Assembly (NCBI GenBank): GCA_030681895.1
Contig: JAUXRI010000102.1
Location: 1-64,000 of the forward strand
Direction of reading: 5' to 3'
DNA: 64,000 nucleotides
Source of the DNA: Myxococcales bacterium
GTDB lineage: Bacteria; Myxococcota; Myxococcia; Myxococcales; Myxococcaceae
Shown: piece after piece, positions 1 through 7,347 of the stretch
Layout of the letters: each line of letters begins with the position of its first letter
Numbering within the stretch: position 1 is the first letter of the stretch
Made by a program: the position numbers and the translations under genes
The notes under the pieces: model-generated
The model's database searches: none
What the model was told of the DNA's origin: nothing
Seen by the model: the letters and a program-made list of their open reading frames with translations, nothing else

Positions 1-285
1 GGCACGAAGCCCGGCAGGCCTGGCGACATGACGACGATGGCGGTCGGTGAAGAAGGTGGCACGAAGCCCGGCAGGCCTGGCGACATGACGACGATGGCGG
101 TCGGTGAAGAAGGCGGCACGAAGCCCGGCAAGCCCGGTGGCGCCACGACGCTGGCGGTCGGCGAAGAGGGCGGCACGAAGCCCGGCAAGCCCGGTGGCGC
201 GACGACGTTGGCCGTCGGCGAAGAGGGCGGCACCAGGCCCGGCCGTCCCGGTGGCGTGACGACGTTGGCCGTCGGCGAAGAGGGC
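1..285 (+). repeat. Five in-frame 57-bp tandem repeats
   Basis: Units lie at 1-57, 58-114, 115-171, 172-228 and 229-285. The first two are almost identical at the DNA level; the last three differ mainly at a few codons (AAG/AGG, GAC/GGT, ATG/GCC/GTG). All keep the reading frame, so copy number can change without breaking the gene. The array probably continues upstream of the window. Confidence 0.95.
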
Positions 286-300
286 GGCCGCATCGCCTGA
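1..300 (+). CDS. C-terminal part of a 19-residue tandem-repeat protein (5' end outside window)
   Basis: Frame 1 is open from the first base to a TGA at 298-300, so this is the 3' end of a gene that begins before the window. The visible 99 residues are five tandem copies of a 19-residue unit of the form GTKPGRPGDMTTMAVGEEG, followed by GRIA and the stop. Units drift from Lys/Asp/Met variants to Arg/Gly/Val/Leu variants towards the C-terminus. The sequence is hydrophilic, Gly- and Pro-rich, with no membrane segment. I do not recognise the family. Repeats of this kind usually make extended surface or linker regions, but that is inference. A strong hairpin terminator follows 16 bases after the stop. 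Confidence 0.8.
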   Translation, partial: GTKPGRPGDMTTMAVGEEGGTKPGRPGDMTTMAVGEEGGTKPGKPGGATTLAVGEEGGTKPGKPGGATTLAVGEEGGTRPGRPGGVTTLAVGEEGGRIA

Positions 301-315
301 GTGACGTGCAGCACT

Positions 316-358
316 CGGCCGTCAGGTGCTTCGTGCGCCTGACGGCCGTTTCATTTTC
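316..358 (+). terminator. Rho-independent terminator after the repeat-protein gene
   Basis: Perfect 11-bp inverted repeat CGGCCGTCAGG (316-326) and CCTGACGGCCG (338-348) with an 11-base loop containing TTCG, followed directly by TTTCATTTT. It sits 16 bases after the stop codon at 298-300. This is one of only two clear hairpin-plus-T-tract terminators I see in the window. Confidence 0.85.
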
Positions 359-429
359 GAGGCTCGAGACGACTCGGAAGACTTCATCGAGCTGAGTGGG
401 TGATCGCACCACTCGGCGCGGAGCCGACG

Positions 430-1002
430 TCAGAACGTCATGACCGGAACGGCGCTGCGCTCCTTCGCTTCCGCGGAGACGGCCAGGCGGCGCGCCTCGA
501 CGACGAACGGAACCGCTGCGCACGCCATCACCGCCGCGCCGACGCCCACGATGAACCCGATACCCGGGATCGCGAGCGCGACGAGGAACCCGACGGTGCC
601 TACGGCGACCGCGAGGAACGCCCAGCCGATGCTGCGCTTGAACATCGCGCCGACGTCTTCCGAGAAGAGCGCCGAGCCCAGCGCGATGCCGACCGCGAGG
701 CCGACGGCTGCCACGACGCTCCCCAGCAGAATCCCCACCCCCAGACCGGCCCAGCTCCCGCCCGCGAGCAGATAGCCGCCGCCACCACCGATGGCGGCGC
801 CGAGTCCTCCGCCGACCGCTCCCAACAGGGGCGCCATCACCGCGCGACCCGCCATCGCTCCCGCAGACGACGGCTCTTCATCGACGAGCAGCGTCGCCTG
901 CCGGGGCGAGCTCGACACCTGAATGGCCTCGGGCTGGGCCTGAACGAGGGGAGGGAGCGTGGGGTCTGCAGCGAGGAGGGCAAGGGCGGTGAGCGTGAGC
1001 AT
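430..1002 (-). CDS. Glycine-rich membrane protein, unknown function
   Basis: 190 residues from an ATG at 1002, preceded by an AGGGG ribosome-binding site. The frame stays open further upstream, but this start gives a hydrophobic N-terminus (MLTLTALALLAADP) and has the only good Shine-Dalgarno. After a polar stretch of about 40 residues come three to four hydrophobic segments. The first is a glycine zipper with repeated GxxxG spacing around residues 55-85 (GAVGGGLGAAIGGGGG); the others lie near 90-115, 128-150 and 150-170. The polar C-tail is about 20 residues. It is divergent from the ECF sigma gene, so the two may share a promoter region (1003-1150), which holds a GGTGCA/TGCACC dyad at 1069-1086. 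No catalytic motif is visible. Confidence 0.7.
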   Translation of the reverse strand: MLTLTALALLAADPTLPPLVQAQPEAIQVSSSPRQATLLVDEEPSSAGAMAGRAVMAPLLGAVGGGLGAAIGGGGGYLLAGGSWAGLGVGILLGSVVAAVGLAVGIALGSALFSEDVGAMFKRSIGWAFLAVAVGTVGFLVALAIPGIGFIVGVGAAVMACAAVPFVVEARRLAVSAEAKERSAVPVMTF

Positions 1003-1150
1003 GCAGCCCCTCAGTTCACGCACGATGCCTGATTGAGACGCCGTGAATTCAGATGCTTGGCGGCTGTGGGTGCAATCGGCTGCACCTCGCCCTGTGCAAG
1101 GCACTTCTCGTGAAGCCTGCGGCCGTTCGCGGCACTCGTCTCATCGCGTG

Positions 1151-1738
1151 ATGACAGTACAACCCTTCTCCATGGCGGCCGCGTCCGAGCTCAGTCCGGC
1201 AGAGGCGGTGCGTCGGCTCTACGTCGCGCACGCGGCGGAGCTTCGACTCGGCGCCGCAAGGCTCGCCGGCCGAGACCTCGACCCGGATGATCTGCTCCAG
1301 GAGGTCTTCATGGTCGCGCTGCGGAAATCGCACGACGTGCTGACGGCCGACGCGCCCAAGGCGTGGCTGTACGGCGTGGCGGTGAAGGTCGCGGCCTCAC
1401 GTCGGCGGACCGCGAAGGTGCGTCGCTTCTTCGGTTTCGACGAGGTGGCCGAGGTGGCGTCGCCCGAATCTCCGACGCGCACGATGGACCAACGCGACGC
1501 CTCGAAGCGCGTGGAGCAGGTGCTGGCGAAGCTGTCGGACAAGAAGCGCGAGGTGCTGGTGCTGTACGAATTGCAGGGCCTGCCGGGCGAAGAGATTGCT
1601 GCTGCGCTCCAGATTCCGTTGAAGACGGTGTGGACGAGGTTGTTCCACGCGCGGAAGGACTTCGCCGCAGAGCTCGCGCGCCTCGAAGTCATCGAGCAGC
1701 GCACCAGCGGCCTGCCAGAGGAGCGTCGTCATGGATGA
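1151..1738 (+). CDS. ECF-type RNA polymerase sigma factor (sigma-70 family)
   Basis: About 195 residues. Region 2 lies near residues 20-60 (DPDDLLQEVFMVALRK, the core-binding helix) and region 4 near 115-165, with the usual Sxxxxxxxx(V/L)LxxxxGLxxxEIA-type helix-turn-helix (KLSDKKREVLVLYELQGLPG followed by EEIAAAL). There is no region 3, as expected for group 4 sigma factors. The start is uncertain: ATG 1151 and ATG 1172 are both possible and neither has a strong ribosome-binding site. The stop overlaps the next gene by 8 bases, a typical sigma/anti-sigma arrangement, so the downstream FecR protein is its likely membrane regulator. The inducing signal is unknown. Confidence 0.88.
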   Translation: MTVQPFSMAAASELSPAEAVRRLYVAHAAELRLGAARLAGRDLDPDDLLQEVFMVALRKSHDVLTADAPKAWLYGVAVKVAASRRRTAKVRRFFGFDEVAEVASPESPTRTMDQRDASKRVEQVLAKLSDKKREVLVLYELQGLPGEEIAAALQIPLKTVWTRLFHARKDFAAELARLEVIEQRTSGLPEERRHG

Positions 1739-2633
1739 GCTGCGTCCGTGGAGTGAGTCGAAGGGCGAAGCGTCGCGGCTGGTGGGGCTGGCTGCGGCCA
1801 TCGAGCCCGCGCCGGTCGACCTCTCGAAGTGGGACGACGTGGTGCGCGCCACGAAACAGCGTCGCGACTGGCGCCTGGTGCCGGCGTTCGCGGCCTCGCT
1901 CGCGGCGGGCATCGTGCTGGTGCTGTGGCTGAAGCCGGCACCAAACGTCGTGGTGGCTCCCGCTGTCGAGGCGCCGGTGCTCGTCGCGTCGGCGAACGCC
2001 ACGTGGCAGCAGCAGCCCTCAGGCGTCGTGCGCCTCGACGCAGGCAGGCTCTCGGTGCAGCGCGCGACGTCGGGCCGGGTGGTGCTCGAAACGCCACACG
2101 CGACGCTCGACGCGACGCGAGCCCGCTTCCTCGCCGAGGTGACCGCCGGAGGGACGACGCTCATCGTGCAGGAAGGTGAAGTGGTGCTCCGCACGAAGAC
2201 CGAGAGGCGCGTGGTGAAGGCGGGTGAGACGCTGGTGTGGCCTCCGACGCCGACGATTCCCGCGCCGCTCTCGGCCGTCGCTGCGCCCAGCACGTCGGTG
2301 TGTGACGAGGCGACGGGCTCGCGGCTCGACTGTCTGCGCGTCGAGGCGCAGGGCGACGGGCTGACGGCGCAGGCGGCGCTGTACGAATTGGGTGTGTTGG
2401 AATTGAAGCAGGGCAACGCCTCTGACGCGCTCGCCGCGTGGACGACGTCGCTGGCCCGGTTCCCCGACGGCGTCTTGCACCCCGAGGTGCGGCTGGCGTT
2501 GCTGGTCGAGCTGACGAAGGCGCGGCGCTTCACCGAGGCTGTCGTCGTCGCGCGCGCGTTCGAGGCGGCGTGCTCGGCGGATCCACGGCTCGCCGACGTG
2601 CAGGCGCTGCGACGGTCGCTCGAAGCCCGCTGA
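1731..2633 (+). CDS. FecR-domain membrane protein with TPR-like tail, probable ECF sigma regulator
   Basis: 300 residues starting at ATG 1731 inside the end of the sigma gene, implying translational coupling. A cytoplasmic N-terminus of about 45 residues is followed by one transmembrane segment (about 47-66, LVPAFAASLAAGIVLVLWL). A periplasmic FecR-like beta domain spans about 75-165, where alternating beta strands end in the VLRTKTERRVVKAGETL region. A short Pro-rich linker leads to helical TPR-like repeats (about 200-295) with the pattern AALYELGVLELKQGNASDAL. FecR proteins control their cognate ECF sigma from the membrane. The extra TPR tail is common in myxobacterial versions and could contact a partner or sense envelope state; that part is inference. 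Confidence 0.85.
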   Translation: MDELRPWSESKGEASRLVGLAAAIEPAPVDLSKWDDVVRATKQRRDWRLVPAFAASLAAGIVLVLWLKPAPNVVVAPAVEAPVLVASANATWQQQPSGVVRLDAGRLSVQRATSGRVVLETPHATLDATRARFLAEVTAGGTTLIVQEGEVVLRTKTERRVVKAGETLVWPPTPTIPAPLSAVAAPSTSVCDEATGSRLDCLRVEAQGDGLTAQAALYELGVLELKQGNASDALAAWTTSLARFPDGVLHPEVRLALLVELTKARRFTEAVVVARAFEAACSADPRLADVQALRRSLEAR

Positions 2634-2710
2634 AGCGCGTTCAGCCGCGCAGACCCCGCGCTCCGAAGGACGCATGCCCCGGAGCGACCCTCACCTCGAA
2701 ATGATGCTCG

Positions 2711-4066
2711 CTACGGCAACAGCCCCTGCGCCCTCAGGTCCGCGCGCAACAGCTCTGCCGGCGTGCCCTGCGCGCGGCGCTCGGCGCGCATCGCGTCGAC
2801 GGCGTTCATCTCGTACGAGATGTATGGCAGCCCGGGCTGCTCCTGCTCGAGCGCACGCATGCGGGCGTCACGCTCGACGGGGTCGATGGCGTCACCGTAG
2901 ACGCCCGTGTCGAGCGGGGTGCCCGACGCCAGCACCCGGAGCGCCTCGTCGAGCGAGTCGGTGCGGGCGAGCTCGGCCAGGTCTGCGCTGCTGAGTCCCG
3001 CGGCGGCGAGCATGCGCCCTTCGCGGCCCATCAAGGCCTGCGTCTGATCAGCAGACAGCCCGTGCGTCTCGGCCATCGGGCCGTCGATGGCGGCGTGGTA
3101 CTCGTTGTCGCCCGCAATCTGGCGCGTGATGAATTTGCCGCCGAGCGCGAGGCCGCTGACGACGCCCGCGCCAACGGCGATGGGGCCCGAGGCGACGAGG
3201 GCGGTCACGGCGGCGGCCGTTCCGAGCGCGCCGAAGCCCGCGGCGCCGAGGCTCGCGGGGTCTCCCGTGCGCATGAAGGCCGAGAGGTCTGCGCCTGCGC
3301 CGATGGCGTTGCCGATGGCCGACAGGGCCGGCGTACTCCTGGCGAACCCCCACGCGCCCAGCAGGCCGCCGGCGTTGCGCACGGCCTGCTCGGCGTTGAC
3401 GCCGGCCGCCAGGTCTTCACGCAGGCCAGTCAACGACGCGCGCTCCGCGATGCCAGCGAGCTCTTCACGCGGCATGGCGGCGTCGCGCCCGCGGCCGTAG
3501 CGGCCAGCGAGCTCGGCTGCCTGCGCGTACTCGGAGGAGCTCGCGAGGATTTCGAGGCCCGCCAGCACTCCGAGGCGATTGCCGGCGTTGCCCACCGACA
3601 TGCCGTCGGCGCGAATGTGTGGCTCGGCTTCGCGCAAGGCCGACGCGAGCGCCTGGGCGGAGGAGCGCTCGGCCGCGTACACATCAGCGTGCTCCGTCAG
3701 AAACTCGGTGCGGAACCGCTCTGCCGCTTCGGGGTTTTGCAGCGACGGCTCGGTGCGAAGGGCGCGCTCGAGCGAGCCGTTGAGGCGTGCGACTTCTTCG
3801 CGCGCCGACAGGTAGGTGGTGCTCGCTTCAATCACCTTCGTTGCGGCTTCGGTCGCGGCGGGGCTGGCCACTGCACCGAGTGCCACCATGTCTCGCGCCG
3901 GCGGAGCCTCGAAGGTGCTGCGCGTCTCGGTTCTGGCCCGGGCCTCGGCTGCGACGGCGGCCCGCTCGGCAGCCCTCGCTTCGGCGGCACGTTCTGCAGC
4001 GGCGCGCTGCGCTTCCGACGTGCGGTCGCTGCCACCGCCACCACCAACTCCACCAAGTCCCGCCAT
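2711..4066 (-). CDS. Ala/Arg-rich protein with central hydrophobic glycine segment, unknown function
   Basis: 451 residues from ATG 4066, chosen because AGGAG lies seven bases upstream; the frame extends a further 17 codons without support. It opens with a Gly run (MAGLGGVGGGGGSD), then about 60 residues of Ala/Arg/Glu-rich helix, likely coiled coil. A helical region runs to about 250, followed by a hydrophobic Ala/Gly segment at about 265-340 (AAGFGALGTAAAVTALVASG and a second VAVGAGVVSGLALGG-like stretch) that could insert in membranes. The C-terminus is charged and ends DLRAQGLLP. There is no signal peptide. Architecture of this type recalls secreted effector-like or polymorphic-toxin carrier proteins, but I see no catalytic motif and do not assign a function. 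Confidence 0.65.
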   Translation of the reverse strand: MAGLGGVGGGGGSDRTSEAQRAAAERAAEARAAERAAVAAEARARTETRSTFEAPPARDMVALGAVASPAATEAATKVIEASTTYLSAREEVARLNGSLERALRTEPSLQNPEAAERFRTEFLTEHADVYAAERSSAQALASALREAEPHIRADGMSVGNAGNRLGVLAGLEILASSSEYAQAAELAGRYGRGRDAAMPREELAGIAERASLTGLREDLAAGVNAEQAVRNAGGLLGAWGFARSTPALSAIGNAIGAGADLSAFMRTGDPASLGAAGFGALGTAAAVTALVASGPIAVGAGVVSGLALGGKFITRQIAGDNEYHAAIDGPMAETHGLSADQTQALMGREGRMLAAAGLSSADLAELARTDSLDEALRVLASGTPLDTGVYGDAIDPVERDARMRALEQEQPGLPYISYEMNAVDAMRAERRAQGTPAELLRADLRAQGLLP

Positions 4067-4190
4067 GGTCTGCTCCTGTTGAAAGTGACTTCTCGAGGAC
4101 GAGGACGGTCGCTTCACCGCGCTGTCGCAGCGATTCCTCGCGAGTCCATGATTTCCGCCTGAAATCAGCGAGTTGTCGTGTTCGTTCTTT

Positions 4191-5672
4191 CTACTCCTCG
4201 GCGTCGTCGAACGGTTTGGGAGGCGGAGGGCCGGTCACCAGAATCGTCCGCTTGCGGTCGTCGACGACGAGCTCGCAGGCGTCGAAAGGCCCCTGGTCCG
4301 GGTCCTCTGCGCTGATGAAGCGCTTCCTGGTGAGGGTGCTGCCGAGCGCGAGGACCTCGGACAAGACGTTGTCACAGGGCTCACCAACGCTCGTGACCTC
4401 GTACCTGATTCGTTCGAACGGACGGCGCAGCGCGAGGGGCACCTGTCGTTGCACCGCGAACGCGGCCAGGAACGGGCCGCAGCCGTCAACGACTCGAGTC
4501 CCGGCGTCGACGCGAAGCGACTGCGGCAGCGACCCTGACAGGACGTCTCGTGCGCGCTCACGTGCCTCCTCGACTCCGCACGCGCCGCGATTGGAGAAGA
4601 GGCCGTCAATCTCTCCAGGCTTCCTGGCCATGTCGACGACCTGCGAACACTGGTGACCGGTCAAGGCGAACACGGCGAGCGACTGCTCCGGGTCCTCCCA
4701 GTCGGTACACAGCCGCGCCAGGGCCTCGAGGTCTCCCCGAAGCGCCAGGAAGGTATCGAAGTGGAAGAGGTCTGCGCGGGTCTTCGCCGCCATCTTCGCC
4801 AGCGGCATGAACCAGTCGGGCTCGCTCGCGGGGTGCTCGAAGACCCAACGCGTGAAGCTGAGCGCGTTCATGTCGGCGCCGCTCACCCCACCCAGTTTCG
4901 ACGGGGGGGCCTCGACCCACACCTGGAAGAGCACGTGCTGGAAGTTCACGAGGGCTTCGCGCTGCGGGCCATCGAGGGTCGCGAGATATCGGTCGTAGCT
5001 CGGGTCGTCGTACCCGTCGTGAAGCGCCAGCGCCGCGCTGTCGGGGTCCTCGCGGAGAATCACGGGCCAGGCCTCGGCTCGTTGTTCAGGACGCATCGAC
5101 CAGAAGCCCCGTCCCAGGAGCGATGCGAGCGGCGCCTCGAGGCTGCCCGCGTCTTCGCTCCAGTGGGAGTCATGCGAATAGAAGACGCCCTGCGCGTCGA
5201 GGTGATGCATGCGCGCCCAGGGCCCGCCGTGCAGCGCCACGTTGACCCTCACGCCGGCGTCCGGAATCGTCGCGTACCGGTAGTCGAAGGGCGCCTCGAA
5301 GCCGGGCTCACGAACCATGAACGTCGCGCCAGTCGCGCTCCGCTCCCACTCGCGCGACAGGCTGAACGCGTCATCGTCGGAGCGCGGACTCGGCCAGCCC
5401 GACACCGCCGCGCAGTCGATGGCCGGGGCCGGCTTTCCACCGATGTGAACGAGCCCGTAGATGCAGCTGGTCTCGGGTGGGCCCCGCAGCTGGCACTTCG
5501 TGCGCTCGAGCAGGGGGCCCCCGCAGGGGCCGTACATCGTGAGTCGGCGAAAGCTCACGACGGGAGACGTCGGCAGGACGGCGAGCTCGGTGTCGACGTG
5601 GCTGCTGCGGTGACACGCCGCGAGCGCGACGCCCAGCACGACGGCGAACGTCTTCAGCTCCGGTCGGGTCAT
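4191..5672 (-). CDS. Large predicted lipoprotein, unknown function
   Basis: 493 residues. The ATG at 5672 starts a lipoprotein signal (MTRPELKTFAVVLGVALAAC) with lipobox LAAC, so the mature protein should be anchored by the Cys at about residue 20. The rest is soluble, with scattered Cys residues that could pair in the periplasm (CGG, CQL, CIYG, CAA, CTDW, CSQV, CGVEEA). It carries Trp-rich stretches such as PDWFMPLAKM. It is the third of three minus-strand genes; the metalloprotease upstream starts at 6924, with a 52-base gap between them. No known domain is recognised. Confidence 0.72.
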   Translation of the reverse strand: MTRPELKTFAVVLGVALAACHRSSHVDTELAVLPTSPVVSFRRLTMYGPCGGPLLERTKCQLRGPPETSCIYGLVHIGGKPAPAIDCAAVSGWPSPRSDDDAFSLSREWERSATGATFMVREPGFEAPFDYRYATIPDAGVRVNVALHGGPWARMHHLDAQGVFYSHDSHWSEDAGSLEAPLASLLGRGFWSMRPEQRAEAWPVILREDPDSAALALHDGYDDPSYDRYLATLDGPQREALVNFQHVLFQVWVEAPPSKLGGVSGADMNALSFTRWVFEHPASEPDWFMPLAKMAAKTRADLFHFDTFLALRGDLEALARLCTDWEDPEQSLAVFALTGHQCSQVVDMARKPGEIDGLFSNRGACGVEEARERARDVLSGSLPQSLRVDAGTRVVDGCGPFLAAFAVQRQVPLALRRPFERIRYEVTSVGEPCDNVLSEVLALGSTLTRKRFISAEDPDQGPFDACELVVDDRKRTILVTGPPPPKPFDDAEE

Positions 5673-5724
5673 GCAGACGACGATGCCACACCCGTCAGGT
5701 GCGTCGACGACTGGCGAAGGAGGG

Positions 5725-6924
5725 TCAGCGATTCGCCGGCGCGGGCGCTGGTTCAGCGTCGTGTGCTTTTCGCCACCGGTCTTCGGCATCGAAGCGGTCG
5801 TTGCGGGTCTGGATGGTGTCGACCAGCTGCGCGCCACAGCGAGCGCAGGTGTGGGCGTCGGCGTCGACGTCACCCTCACACGCCGAACACTCGAGGGCGG
5901 AGCGGCGCTTCATGACGATGAGGAGCGGGACGATGAGGAACACGGCGAGTCCCCAGGGTGGCCAGAGCGCGACGGCGAGCGCGCCGCTCACCAGCGTGAC
6001 GAGCAGCGAAGTGGGCGTGAACGCGCCGCGCTGGCGAACGCGGAAGCCGATGACGGGCTCAGGTGCTGCTTCTGCTTCCGCGTCAGGCGCTTCGAGCGTC
6101 GGCAGGGCTTGCGCAGCGACGCGCTGGGGCAGGGTGACGGGACGCCACCGCGCAGGCGGCGGAATGGGAACGAGCGCGCGGGTCTCGATTTCCCCGAGCG
6201 TGAGGGTGGCCTCGAAGGTCTCGCGTTGAGCCGGCTCCAGCACGTCTCGAATCGCGCGGAGCTCGACGGAGCGGCCTGAGATGAGGCGCAGCCGCACCTC
6301 GAGGCCGAGGGCGAACGCCATCGCCTGGAGCGGGAGGTACCCGAAGCGCTGGGTTCTGGTTTCGGTTCTGACGTACGCGCCGTTCAGCTCGGCGCTGCGT
6401 CGCAAGCGCCAGGCGTTGTTCGTCGTCAGGCAGCCGAACCCGAGCGCGATGGTGGTGAGGTCGGTGAGCTCTTCTTCGAGCTCCTGGTCGGCGACCACCA
6501 GGCCGTGCACGTGCCGAAAGGCGTGAGCGACCTCGTGGGCCCAGACGCCGCTCAAGGACTCGGGGTCGTCGAGCTGGCGCACGTCGAGGCCGAACCTCAG
6601 CGCGCCGTCGTCACGTCGACCGGCGAAGAAGGCGGCGGCTCCGCCGGTGCGATGCCAGCCAGTGAGCCCCGCCAGGAGTGCTTCGTCATTCTCGTACGCG
6701 TCGATGGTGAACGGCGCCTCACCGAGACCGGCGCAGGTGAGCAGCCGCTCGAGCATGAGCTCGGCGCCGTCGAGGTCGGGGCGCCACTGGTCGGGGAAGT
6801 CTGCGGGCCGGGGCAGCAGAATGGGCGCGTCGAGCAACCATGTTGGGCCCATCGCCAGTGCCAGGTCGGCGAGCTCACGGCCCAGCGCGTGTTGGTCTTC
6901 TTCGGGGAGGGTGCTGATACGCAT
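5725..6924 (-). CDS. Membrane-anchored HExxH metalloprotease-like protein with C-terminal zinc ribbon
   Basis: 399 residues. A zinc-metallopeptidase motif HEVAHAFRH lies near residue 130, followed after about 13 residues by an acidic cluster (LEEELTDL) that could give the third ligand, as in gluzincins. A Pro/Ala linker leads to two hydrophobic segments (about 300-345) and then a cytoplasmic zinc ribbon built from CSAC and CARC pairs (about 350-370). The N-terminus has no signal peptide, so the protease domain may be cytoplasmic. The start ATG 6924 is the natural one after the preceding intergenic repeat. Substrate unknown. The domain order protease, two membrane helices, zinc ribbon is unusual and worth structural comparison. 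Confidence 0.65.
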   Translation of the reverse strand: MRISTLPEEDQHALGRELADLALAMGPTWLLDAPILLPRPADFPDQWRPDLDGAELMLERLLTCAGLGEAPFTIDAYENDEALLAGLTGWHRTGGAAAFFAGRRDDGALRFGLDVRQLDDPESLSGVWAHEVAHAFRHVHGLVVADQELEEELTDLTTIALGFGCLTTNNAWRLRRSAELNGAYVRTETRTQRFGYLPLQAMAFALGLEVRLRLISGRSVELRAIRDVLEPAQRETFEATLTLGEIETRALVPIPPPARWRPVTLPQRVAAQALPTLEAPDAEAEAAPEPVIGFRVRQRGAFTPTSLLVTLVSGALAVALWPPWGLAVFLIVPLLIVMKRRSALECSACEGDVDADAHTCARCGAQLVDTIQTRNDRFDAEDRWRKAHDAEPAPAPANR

Positions 6925-7080
6925 GGACGGTGAGTGGCGGGGGCGCAGTGGGGTTTTGAACAGAACCGGGCAGACCTGTCATGCGCAGCGCAGCGTCGGC
7001 TGTTTGGTGCGGAAGTCTTGCCGCGGGCTCGCGCGGCACACGAGCCTCGTGGGAGGGAGCGACGCGGCCGAGCTGCGGAG

Positions 7081-7316
7081 CGTGTCTCGCGCGGGACTCC
7101 AGTGAGGTCGCGGTTGACGTGAAACCGCGTCAACCTCGATGCGTCTGGAGTCCGCGAGGAGACGTGTTCGCCGCATCGCGCCCCGGCCTCTCTCCTGAGT
7201 CCTTCAGCAGCTGAGCGCGGAGGTCGGAACGCCTCGGGTTCCGACTGTTCCTGGTGACCTTCGGCGCTCGAGGCTTCTGATCACGTCGCGATCGACCGCC
7301 CCAGGAGCCGCTGCTC
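7081..7316 (+). repeat. Interspersed palindromic element, copy A
   Basis: First of three related copies. The core is an imperfect 86-bp palindrome at 7081-7166 centred on TTGACGTGAAACCGCGTCAA (7114-7133); the arms carry GACTCC...TGGAGTC and GTGTCTC...GAGACGTG. Downstream, a second conserved box with CGCTCGAGGCTTC lies at about 7257-7280, and CCAGGAGCCGCT near 7303-7314 matches the reverse complement of copy B. The element fills the spacer (6925-7347) between two minus-strand genes. No gene is assigned in this spacer; open frames crossing the palindrome exist on both strands (see findings). Confidence 0.8.
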
Positions 7317-7347
7317 ACGGCTCATTGCGTCTGCGGGCAGCGACGAG

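Noticed and set aside
1..285. Tandem repeats as a CRISPR array
   Set aside because: Units abut without spacers, are in frame and encode a periodic peptide.
7081..7166. Palindrome as a tRNA, attC site or Rho-independent terminator
   Set aside because: No anticodon arm or CCA-type end, no integron genes, and no T-tract after the hairpin; repetition at three loci fits an interspersed element better.
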